From positions 1 through 5,245 of the forward strand of contig CAYPZI010000174.1 of NCBI GenBank assembly GCA_964415185.1: DNA of 5,245 bases, written 5' to 3'. The number at the start of each line of letters is the position of its first letter. Positions within the stretch are counted from its first letter, which is position 1. The DNA is from CAYVBJ01 sp964415185. Lineage in GTDB: Bacteria > Bacteroidota > Rhodothermia > Balneolales > Balneolaceae. Shown here piece by piece: positions 1 through 5,245 of this stretch. Position numbers and translations under genes: made by a program. The notes beneath the pieces are model-generated. The model did not search any database. It was not told the origin of the DNA and saw nothing but the letters and a program-made list of their open reading frames with translations.

Positions 1-9
1 AACATAACC

Positions 10-97
10 GGAGGGATGGCAGAGCGGTCGAATGCGGCGGTCTTGAAAACCGTTGTCCCGTTATGCGGGACCGGGGGTTCGAATCCCTCTCCCTCCG
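10..97 (+). tRNA. tRNA-Ser (anticodon UGA)
   Basis: This is a complete class II tRNA. The 7-bp acceptor stem pairs GGAGGGA (10-16) with TCCCTCC (90-96), with discriminator G at 97 as expected for bacterial serine tRNAs. The anticodon stem GCGGT/ACCGT (37-41 with 49-53, one G-T pair) encloses the loop CTTGAAA (42-48), so the anticodon is TGA (44-46), which reads UCA and related serine codons. A long variable arm (GTCCCG/CGGGAC) separates it from the T arm, whose loop is TTCGAAT. The 3' CCA is not encoded: G97 is followed by CAT, so the CCA must be added by tRNA nucleotidyltransferase. Only nine bases lie upstream, so the promoter is outside the window. Confidence 0.97.
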
Positions 98-105
98 CAT
101 TAAGC

Positions 106-129
106 AAGGCCCCTTTTTGGGGCTTTTTT
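106..129 (+). terminator. Intrinsic terminator of the tRNA-Ser gene
   Basis: The perfect 5-bp stem GCCCC (109-113)/GGGGC (119-123) has a TTTTT loop and is followed by six T (124-129). The AAG at 106-108 can extend the stem into the T tract. It begins eight bases after the tRNA and ends about 35 bases before the tolC-like start, so it should separate the two transcription units. Confidence 0.85.
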
Positions 130-163
130 GTTTAATTGTGCGGATCATAACCGACAATAATTG

Positions 164-1600
164 ATGATGCAGGTAAAAACTTTTATACATCCTTTCGCGG
201 CAGCATTACTTACGTGGTTGTTCTTATCCGTCTTCTTTTTATCCTCCCGCCTCATTGCCCAGGATACGCTAAAAATTGACCTGAAAACTTTTATTGAAAT
301 GGGAGTAGCAAATTCCGGGCAGCTTTCAGCCGAAGAAAGATCCCTGGATCTTGCCAACAACAGGATCAATGAAGCGCGTGCCAATAAATTCCTTCCTGAA
401 TTTGACCTGAGAACCCTGCACGGGCTGGTACCCGGGGTGGAAAGCGATAGTATTCTGCCCAACGGCCAACCGCTTCCGCGGGATGCGCTTTTTCTGGATC
501 CCGATCTTGAAAATGATTTTAATGACTTTGCAATATTTACAAGGCTTGATGTGAATGCCGTTCAGCCGGTATTTACATGGGGTGCTCTCAATAAAGCAAT
601 TTCCGCTGCCAAAGCCGGGGCAATTGCTGCTGAAAAACAACTCAGAACAAAAGAATCTGCTATAGAATTAAGGCTTGCAGAGCTTTACTTTAGCTATCTA
701 CTTGCACTTGAAACCGATAGAATTCTTGAGGATGCAAGCAAGGAGCTGAATAGAATCGGGGATATATTGAAAGAGATGAGAGAGGAGGGAGACCCCGATT
801 TTGAAGAAGCTGACTTGTTCAAATTCGAAATTTTTGAATCTGAATTTGGGATACAGAAAACCGAGGTAAGGGAGAGCAAAGAGTTTGTGGAAAGGGTTTG
901 GAACTATGTTCTCAAAGCCGGTGAGAAAGTTTACCTGCCGGAGGAAAATTTTCTGGATCCTGTGCCTTACGAATTGAAATCTTTTGAGGAATATCAACGG
1001 CTGGCTCTTCAACAACGGCCTGAATTAGAGGGTATCAGTGCCGGCATCGACGCCTCTAAAAATGCTTTCGAAGCACAAAAGGCCAAAAATTTTCCTGTTG
1101 TTTTTCTTGGGCTTAATATCAGTTTTGCAACTACCCCCAATCGTCCCCGCCAAACAAATCCGTTTATCATAAATAATACGAACTTCTTTTCTGCTGCGTT
1201 TGGATTTGGAGTGAGGCAAAACCTGAATATTTTTCAAATTAAATCCGAGGTACAAAAAAGCAAACTTCAATACCGGAGAATGCAGGATTTGCATTTGGCA
1301 GCACAAGACGGAATCATTTTGGAACTAAATAACGTATATAAAGAAGCGCTGGTGGCAGAATCAAAGGTAAATCAGGTAGATGAAGCCCTGACAAGGACAA
1401 AAAACTGGGTTCGCCATGAACAGCTCAATTACGATATAGGCTTTGGAAATTCGGAAAACCTGATTGAAGCCATACGCAAAGAGCTGGAATTACGTGTGCA
1501 GTTGAAACAAAATGTGTTTGAATTGAATAAAAAGATTGCTGAACTGTACAAAGCATCCGGATTGCCGGTTGATCAATTAAACATAGCTGAAAATGACTAA
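164..1600 (+). CDS. TolC-family outer-membrane channel protein
   Basis: The product is predicted to be an outer-membrane channel subunit of the TolC/OEP family, which forms trimeric beta-barrel plus alpha-helical tunnels for type I secretion or RND/ABC export. Numbering from the TTG at 161, residues 1-34 form a signal peptide (hydrophobic run about 12-28, likely cleavage near LIA-QDT) with no lipobox Cys. Two similar halves follow, as in the family: helical segments at about 36-80 and 150-250 flank a strand/loop region containing LVPG and VQPVFTWG, and the second half (about 284-470) repeats helix, strand/loop and helix. The length is normal for TolC. Three start codons are in tandem (TTG 161, ATG 164, ATG 167) with no Shine-Dalgarno; I chose the first ATG. 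The stop overlaps the next gene by eight bases, so the two are probably translationally coupled. The transported substrate cannot be told from this gene alone. Confidence 0.88.
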   Translation: MMQVKTFIHPFAAALLTWLFLSVFFLSSRLIAQDTLKIDLKTFIEMGVANSGQLSAEERSLDLANNRINEARANKFLPEFDLRTLHGLVPGVESDSILPNGQPLPRDALFLDPDLENDFNDFAIFTRLDVNAVQPVFTWGALNKAISAAKAGAIAAEKQLRTKESAIELRLAELYFSYLLALETDRILEDASKELNRIGDILKEMREEGDPDFEEADLFKFEIFESEFGIQKTEVRESKEFVERVWNYVLKAGEKVYLPEENFLDPVPYELKSFEEYQRLALQQRPELEGISAGIDASKNAFEAQKAKNFPVVFLGLNISFATTPNRPRQTNPFIINNTNFFSAAFGFGVRQNLNIFQIKSEVQKSKLQYRRMQDLHLAAQDGIILELNNVYKEALVAESKVNQVDEALTRTKNWVRHEQLNYDIGFGNSENLIEAIRKELELRVQLKQNVFELNKKIAELYKASGLPVDQLNIAEND

Positions 1601-2213
1601 ATTTATTTCAAAACTGTTTTTTCTTATCCAAATTTTGGTACTTGCTCTTTGGGTACCCGGCCTGGCTTATGTGCAGGATTCCGAATCTGTCGAGATCCGG
1701 CAGATGCTTGAGGAAAGAGATAAAGAAATCAAGGATATCCTCGGGCCCAAAGGGAAAGAGTACACCGTTGAGCAACGGGAAAAACTCAAAAATGTGATCA
1801 ATGGAGTTATCGACTTCAGGGATATGGCAGAGTATGCTCTCGGAGATACTTTTCAGGAACTGGATGAGAATGAAAAAGATGAGTTTGTATCCCTGTTTTC
1901 TACTATCATCAGAGACAATTCCCTGAACCGCCTTGACATTTACAGGGCTGAAATAACTTACGATGAGATTTCAGTTGAAAACGGTACAGCAAGAGTAAAT
2001 ACAATTGCTCAACTTGAAGATGTACGTACACCTGTCTATTATGATATGAAAAAAGAAAATGATCAATGGGTGATTACCGATATGATTATCGATGATGTGT
2101 CAACAGCCGATTCATACAACAGGCAATTTCAAAGTATTGTGCGGAAAAGAGGTTATGATGCCCTTAAACAGAGCCTCGAAAAAAGAGCCGCGCGGGCTGA
2201 ATCTGCTTCTTAA
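1593..2213 (+). CDS. MlaC/Ttg2D/HpnM-family periplasmic lipid-binding protein
   Basis: The product is predicted to be a soluble periplasmic phospholipid carrier of the MlaC (Tol_Tol_Ttg2) family. Such proteins pass lipid between outer- and inner-membrane complexes; the HpnM branch is linked to hopanoid transport. The 206 residues match the usual size. Residues 1-25 are a signal peptide (hydrophobic 8-20, likely cleavage after GLA), with no Cys for lipidation. Family hallmarks are GVIDFRDMAEYALGDTF (71-87) and the C-terminal block from W159: WVITDMIIDDVS followed by SYNRQFQSIVRKRGYDAL (174-191). The ATG lies inside the end of the tolC-like gene (shared ATGACTAA), which supports this start and an operon. 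The usual mlaD, mlaE and mlaF partners are not in the window, so the direction and nature of the lipid are unknown. Assignment to the HpnM branch rather than MlaC proper is not resolved. Confidence 0.87.
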   Translation: MTKFISKLFFLIQILVLALWVPGLAYVQDSESVEIRQMLEERDKEIKDILGPKGKEYTVEQREKLKNVINGVIDFRDMAEYALGDTFQELDENEKDEFVSLFSTIIRDNSLNRLDIYRAEITYDEISVENGTARVNTIAQLEDVRTPVYYDMKKENDQWVITDMIIDDVSTADSYNRQFQSIVRKRGYDALKQSLEKRAARAESAS

Positions 2214-2332
2214 TTCGTTTGTGGGGAAAAGAAATCGGACACTGTATCAATGACTAAACCCACATTTGAAAATTGACTAAACATGATTCAGTGATTAAAA
2301 AATGTACCCTCGCCGCCGGATTCAGATAGACC

Positions 2333-2352
2333 AAAAACAGGCTGAAAGCCTG
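2333..2352 (-). terminator. Probable intrinsic terminator for the leftward transcript
   Basis: Read on the - strand, CAGGCT and AGCCTG (2352-2347 and 2343-2338) form a perfect 6-bp stem with a 3-base loop, followed at once by five T (2337-2333). On the + strand the same hairpin is followed by GTGGCAAT, with no T tract, so the polarity is leftward. It lies about 260 bases past the stop of the flippase-like gene, whose transcript would therefore carry the whole inverted repeat in its 3' end. The short T run keeps the confidence moderate. Confidence 0.45.
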
Positions 2353-2408
2353 GTGGCAATGAGGTTGGGGATTGTGCTGTGAGTCATCAGACCATGCCAG
2401 CCTTATTT

Positions 2409-2507
2409 AACCACAGCGAACACGGCGGATTCACAACGAGCACAGCGAGTCTACAACTGAGAACTGAACGCCGTGTACGTTGTGCGTCCGTGGTGTTCGC
2501 CGTGGTT
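2409..2507. repeat. Imperfect inverted repeat, 39-base arms, CAC-rich units
   Basis: The left arm (2409-2447) and right arm (2469-2507) pair without gaps at 31 of 39 positions around a 21-base spacer (2448-2468). Outermost bases are AACCAC and GTGGTT. Within the left arm a short motif recurs every 9-11 bases: CACAGCGAA, CACGGCGGATT, CACAACGAG, CACAGCGAG. Two mismatches (pairs 2415/2501 and 2444/2472) become G-U pairs in a leftward transcript. TTT flanks both ends, which could be chance or a 3-base duplication. On the + strand the right arm runs into five T (2506-2510), so it might also end rightward transcription of the tolC/mlaC-like pair. AACCAC-GAACAC-type hairpin repeats recur between genes in many bacteria, so this is probably one copy of a dispersed non-coding repeat. 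No transposase is present. Confidence 0.8.
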
Positions 2508-2611
2508 TTTCCTGTTGATTTCAGAAGTGACATTCCCGGCCTGTTCAGGCTCAATATATAAGTTCACATCAGTCCCGATTTTTCTGATAATTCAAATTAA
2601 GGCTGAATGCA

Positions 2612-3619
2612 TTAAGGCTTATTCTCACTAACTGGTTCCTTCGCTTCAGCTTCACCCTTTGAATTTTCACTGTCAACATCGTCTGAAAATTCGGTTTTTT
2701 CTTTCAGAAATGAACTGAATGCAAAAAAGCTGAGGTTTAAAACCTTCCCCAAAACGGTACGTGTTAGCAGAATAGCGGCAATTGCCGAAGCCGAGACTGC
2801 GAGGCCTTCAGATAAACCGATACCCAATCCTGCAAAAATTAAATCCCGGTTAGGCAAAAACGGAATCCGGCTCAGGATGATTTCTACGGAAAGAAAGGTA
2901 AACCAAACATACATGGGTGTATCAGGGATTACAACATCGTACATCACCACTACAAGGAAAAGGTTAACGGTAAGCCTGGCTGCATGTATCCCGAATATTT
3001 TATAGGCGTTATTTAAAGGCATTGAAATTACGAAGCGCCTGAATTTGATTACCAGGAAAACAATGATAAAGAATACTACCAATCCACCCCACAGGTAATT
3101 ATTCGTGTCCTGGAAAATCCAATCCAGGATTTTTATCTGGCCGCTAAAGAAAAAAACGGATAGTAAACTAAACGCCACCAGGGTTGAAGCAACCGAAGAA
3201 ATAATGTTGTTGTCCTTGATGATTTTAAAAATATCCATCTTTTTGTAATGCAGGGTTTTTTGAGCCCACATAAAAAAGTAAACTTCTCCGGAATAACCGA
3301 GTACATCTTTATTGTAAATATTTTTTAGCAGAAAAACGGGAATAGATCTTTTCCAGTCAAATTCCCAATTTATTTTGTAAATAATAATTTCAAAGAAAGG
3401 AAGTTGAAAATAAAGAAAGAAAAAGATCAGGTAGAAAAGCGGCTGAACCGGCATTGATTGCCAGACGTTTCCCCAACCCACATTCGATATCTCATATACG
3501 AGCCATATAAATACACCGGTGTTAAGCAATCTGCGAAACCAGACGCCCAGCTTTTTTCCTCTTTCACTGCGAAAAAAGTTACTAACTTGTTGCCGCAGAT
3601 ATCTGTATTTTAACTTCAA
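2612..3619 (-). CDS. Lysylphosphatidylglycerol-synthase-TM / flippase-like membrane protein
   Basis: The product is predicted to be a polytopic inner-membrane protein of the LPG_synthase_TM (UPF0104, YbhN-like, flippase-like) type. That family covers the flippase half of MprF and many stand-alone proteins of unknown substrate. Hydrophobic segments fall at about residues 31-47, 60-80, 139-159, 175-193, 213-231, 235-252 and 271-296. The YSGE at 109-112 followed by a basic stretch resembles the family's conserved GE region, and GLGIGLSEGLAVS (264-276) then LLTRTVLG (284-291) resembles its C-terminal glycine/glutamate motif. There is no catalytic aminoacyl-transferase domain. The last 30 or so residues form an acidic, charged tail. 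The start is TTG (3619-3617) directly after an in-frame TAA. The next in-frame ATG is residue 56 and would delete the first membrane segment, so TTG is preferred. It is divergent from the glycosyltransferase gene. The family call rests on motif resemblance only. Confidence 0.72.
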   Translation of the reverse strand: MKLKYRYLRQQVSNFFRSERGKKLGVWFRRLLNTGVFIWLVYEISNVGWGNVWQSMPVQPLFYLIFFFLYFQLPFFEIIIYKINWEFDWKRSIPVFLLKNIYNKDVLGYSGEVYFFMWAQKTLHYKKMDIFKIIKDNNIISSVASTLVAFSLLSVFFFSGQIKILDWIFQDTNNYLWGGLVVFFIIVFLVIKFRRFVISMPLNNAYKIFGIHAARLTVNLFLVVVMYDVVIPDTPMYVWFTFLSVEIILSRIPFLPNRDLIFAGLGIGLSEGLAVSASAIAAILLTRTVLGKVLNLSFFAFSSFLKEKTEFSDDVDSENSKGEAEAKEPVSENKP

Positions 3620-3648
3620 TTAATCTAATTTGTTTTTCTTTTAACTCA

Positions 3649-3656
3649 CAAATATA
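3649..3656 (-). promoter_or_regulatory. Bacteroidota-type -7 promoter box (TATATTTG)
   Basis: On the - strand TATATTTG matches the Bacteroidota -7 consensus TAnnTTTG exactly. It lies 29 bases before the TTG start of the flippase-like gene, giving a leader of roughly 20 bases. No clear -33 TTG/TTTG element is visible at the expected spacing, and the region is AT-rich, so a chance match is possible. Confidence 0.45.
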
Positions 3657-3710
3657 AAAGATTATTTACATCATCTTCAGATACTTTAGAGAATTTCACA
3701 GACCGGGCTC

Positions 3711-4892
3711 ATGCGTCTAATGTTAATCACTCAGGATTTTCCGCCCGAAGTGGGAGGGATACAAACATATTCTTACGAATACGCCAGGCAATTGTCAAAA
3801 TATTGTGAGTATTTCGCAGTTATTGCACCTTCTAAACCGGATTCAAAATTAACGGACAAAAAACTGAATTTTCCTGTGTTCAGGTTTAATATTTCAAACA
3901 GCCTTTTATTTCTTAAACTTTACCGTGAATTGGGAAATATTGTTGAACAAAATAATATAGATGCCACCTTTCATGCCCAGTGGCATACAACCTTACCTGC
4001 AGCTTCTCTCAGAAATAAAGGTAAACTGGAAAAAGTATTCTGCGCCGTGCACGGCAGGGAATTGTTGTTTAATCCCTATCATAAAAAATTTATCCTTGAG
4101 AACATTTATAACCGTTATCGAAAAAACAGCCTTCAAAAAGTTGACCATCTATACCCGGTGAGTGATTTTACGAGCAATGAGCTTGAGAAATACGGAATCG
4201 AAAAAGATAAAAAAACGGTTCAGCATAACGGCACCGATTTGTCTCAGTTCAATAAGAACCTTGTTGATGAAAAATCGAGAAAAAGAATTATTGAACGATA
4301 CAATCTTTCAGGAAAAAAAGTAGTACTTACTGTCTGCAGATTGGTATCGAGAAAAGGTGTGGATATCGTAATAAAAGCTATAAAGAAACTGTCTGATAAG
4401 TATCCCGATTTGGTATATATCGTTATAGGAAGCGGCCCCGAGATGGACCATTACAAAGAATTGGCCCGAAACCTGGCTGTGGATGATAAAGTAATATTTA
4501 CCGGCAGGGTAGAGGATGAGAAAGAATTTACTGCATTTTATGATGTGAGTGATGTTTTTGTAATGGTGCCCAGGTCAGGGAAAAGTAATGTGGAAGGATT
4601 CGGAATCGTTTACCTTGAAGCCAATGCGTTCGGTTTGCCTGTTATAGGAAGCAAGTCAGGCGGTATTCCAAGTGCAATAGCAGACGGAGAAACAGGCCTG
4701 CTCGTAGATGAAGATAATCCTGAACAACTTGTAACTGCCCTGGATAAATTGCTGGGTAATAGAGATTATGCCCGGAAATTGGGCAATAATGGTTTAATGA
4801 GAATAAAAAATGAATTGAACTGGGAAGTTCTCGGAAAAAAATTATATGATGACCTGCAAAAAAAAGTCAGCCAAACGAATGGAAATGCCTGA
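3711..4892 (+). CDS. GT4-family glycosyltransferase (PimB'-like)
   Basis: The product is predicted to be a retaining GT-B glycosyltransferase of family GT4 that moves a sugar from a nucleotide-sugar donor to an acceptor at the cytoplasmic face. The N-terminal acceptor domain starts with MRLMLITQDFPPEVGGIQ, with the glycine-rich loop at G15-G16. H114 in AVHGREL fits the usual catalytic histidine region, and VSDFTSNEL with NGTD (150-176) leads into the donor domain. R210 and K215 (CRLVSRKG) fit the phosphate-binding pair, and E295-E303 in EGFGIVYLE is the EX7E motif. The GGIQ start and VEGFGIVYLEA block resemble actinobacterial PimB' (phosphatidylinositol mannoside synthesis), suggesting a lipid acceptor, but neither sugar nor acceptor can be assigned. 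The 393-residue length is normal. ATG 3711 places the first beta strand at the N-terminus, as is typical; M4 is an alternative. A weak TACTTTAG (3682-3689) is the only promoter candidate. The MMPL gene follows after 41 bases. Confidence 0.9.
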   Translation: MRLMLITQDFPPEVGGIQTYSYEYARQLSKYCEYFAVIAPSKPDSKLTDKKLNFPVFRFNISNSLLFLKLYRELGNIVEQNNIDATFHAQWHTTLPAASLRNKGKLEKVFCAVHGRELLFNPYHKKFILENIYNRYRKNSLQKVDHLYPVSDFTSNELEKYGIEKDKKTVQHNGTDLSQFNKNLVDEKSRKRIIERYNLSGKKVVLTVCRLVSRKGVDIVIKAIKKLSDKYPDLVYIVIGSGPEMDHYKELARNLAVDDKVIFTGRVEDEKEFTAFYDVSDVFVMVPRSGKSNVEGFGIVYLEANAFGLPVIGSKSGGIPSAIADGETGLLVDEDNPEQLVTALDKLLGNRDYARKLGNNGLMRIKNELNWEVLGKKLYDDLQKKVSQTNGNA

Positions 4893-4933
4893 GTTAGATT
4901 ACCGGTTCCGGACTGCTTACAATTGTATATAAA

Positions 4934-5245
4934 ATGCTAAAAATTTTAAAATTTTTAAGTCCGCTTGTCGAGCTTTGCTATAAAAAGCCTTTCACCGTAA
5001 TAACAGTTTCTGTTATTCTTTCAGTTATTGCGTCGATCTATGCAATGCAACTGCGGATCGATACCGATATTGCAAATCTTCTTCCAAAAACAAATCCAAC
5101 GGTTCAGGCACTTGACAAATTACAGGAAGTGTCGGGAGGCGAAACAGAAATGGAAGTTGCCATCAAATCTCCAAGCTTTGATGCCAACGTTAAGTTTGCA
5201 AATGACCTGGTAAAAAAAAGCCTCGAGTTGTATTACCCGAGAAGG
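4934..5245 (+). CDS. RND/MMPL-family transporter, N-terminal part (cut by window edge)
   Basis: This frame is open from ATG 4934 to the last base, giving 104 codons and no stop, so only the N-terminus is visible. Residues 1-19 are a short basic cytoplasmic segment (MLKILKFLSPLVELCYKKP), 20-38 form the first membrane helix, and the following periplasmic start LRIDTDIANLLPKTNP (40-55) is the typical MMPL/RND signature after helix 1. EVAIKS (74-79) fits the first strand of the porter domain. MMPL proteins are proton-driven exporters of lipids or hydrophobic compounds, with HpnN moving hopanoids; full members usually have 700-1000 residues. An in-frame TAG at 4895 bounds the start upstream, and there is no Shine-Dalgarno. 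The 41-base gap after the glycosyltransferase stop has no terminator, so the two are probably co-transcribed. The substrate and the subgroup (HpnN-like, MmpL-like or general efflux) cannot be settled from this fragment. Confidence 0.82.
   Translation, partial: MLKILKFLSPLVELCYKKPFTVITVSVILSVIASIYAMQLRIDTDIANLLPKTNPTVQALDKLQEVSGGETEMEVAIKSPSFDANVKFANDLVKKSLELYYPRR

Larger units (their letters stand above)
2214..2611. other. 398-base convergent intergenic region
   Basis: This gap lies between the 3' ends of the MlaC-like gene (+) and the flippase-like gene (-). I see no convincing coding sequence: a 60-codon + strand frame at 2379-2561 runs through the inverted repeat and looks like chance. 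From left to right it holds two copies of TGACTAAAC (2251-2259 and 2274-2282) with a weaker TGATTAAAA (2292-2300), a leftward terminator-like hairpin (2333-2352), the large inverted repeat (2409-2507) and a tiny GCCTG-TT-CAGGC palindrome (2539-2550). The remaining sequence shows nothing I can name. Confidence 0.8.

Noticed and set aside
326..640. Open frames of about 100 codons on the - strand within the tolC-like gene (also 145-462 and 698-1015)
   Set aside because: They are shadows of a well-supported + strand family member and show no domain or start signal of their own.
2406..2510. The inverted repeat as a MITE with a target-site duplication
   Set aside because: The only flanking match is TTT on each side, which is not distinguishable from chance, and no parent transposase is visible.
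2539..2550. GCCTG-TT-CAGGC palindrome as a terminator for the leftward gene
   Set aside because: A two-base loop is sterically poor and no T tract follows on either strand.
2379..2561. A 60-codon + strand frame in the convergent gap
   Set aside because: It runs straight through both arms of the inverted repeat, has no recognisable motif, and its composition follows the repeat rather than coding sequence.
3682..3689. TACTTTAG as a -7 promoter box for the glycosyltransferase
   Set aside because: One mismatch to TAnnTTTG and no -33 element at the right distance; too weak in AT-rich DNA to list as a feature.
4901..4910. CCGGTTCCGG between the glycosyltransferase and the MMPL gene as a terminator
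   Set aside because: Only 4 bp of stem with a two-base loop and no T tract, so it does not argue against co-transcription.
5028..5213. A 61-codon + strand frame near the right edge
   Set aside because: It lies in another frame inside the MMPL coding sequence, which has clear family signatures.

Overview
The window looks like chromosomal DNA of moderate to low G+C from a Gram-negative bacterium. A TolC-family outer-membrane protein and an MlaC-family periplasmic protein require an outer membrane. None of the five protein starts has a clear Shine-Dalgarno sequence, and the best promoter match is a Bacteroidota-type -7 box (TATATTTG). A Bacteroidota or Balneolota/Rhodothermota relative is therefore the most likely source. 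This is inferred from signals and gene types, not from a database match.

Layout, left to right. A tRNA-Ser(UGA) gene (10-97) is followed directly by an intrinsic terminator (106-129). Then come two overlapping + strand genes: a TolC-family outer-membrane channel (164-1600) and an MlaC/HpnM-type periplasmic lipid-binding protein (1593-2213), whose start codon lies inside the end of the tolC-like gene. A 398-base convergent gap (2214-2611) holds a hairpin terminator pointing leftward and a striking 99-base imperfect inverted repeat with an internal CAC-rich pattern. On the - strand lies a polytopic membrane protein of the lysylphosphatidylglycerol-synthase-TM/flippase-like type (2612-3619, TTG start). 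A 91-base divergent gap separates it from a + strand GT4 glycosyltransferase resembling the PimB' subgroup (3711-4892). Forty-one bases further on, an RND/MMPL-family transporter begins (4934) and runs off the right edge after 104 codons.

The unifying theme is envelope lipid and glycolipid handling: an outer-membrane channel with a periplasmic lipid carrier, a flippase-like membrane protein next to a lipid-type glycosyltransferase, and an MMPL exporter. An MlaC/HpnM-like protein close to an MMPL/HpnN-like protein recalls hopanoid and phospholipid trafficking systems. No substrate can be assigned from this sequence, and the two + strand gene pairs are separated by a gene on the opposite strand. 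I see no CRISPR array, insertion sequence, toxin-antitoxin pair or phage gene. The least explained element is the inverted repeat in the convergent gap.
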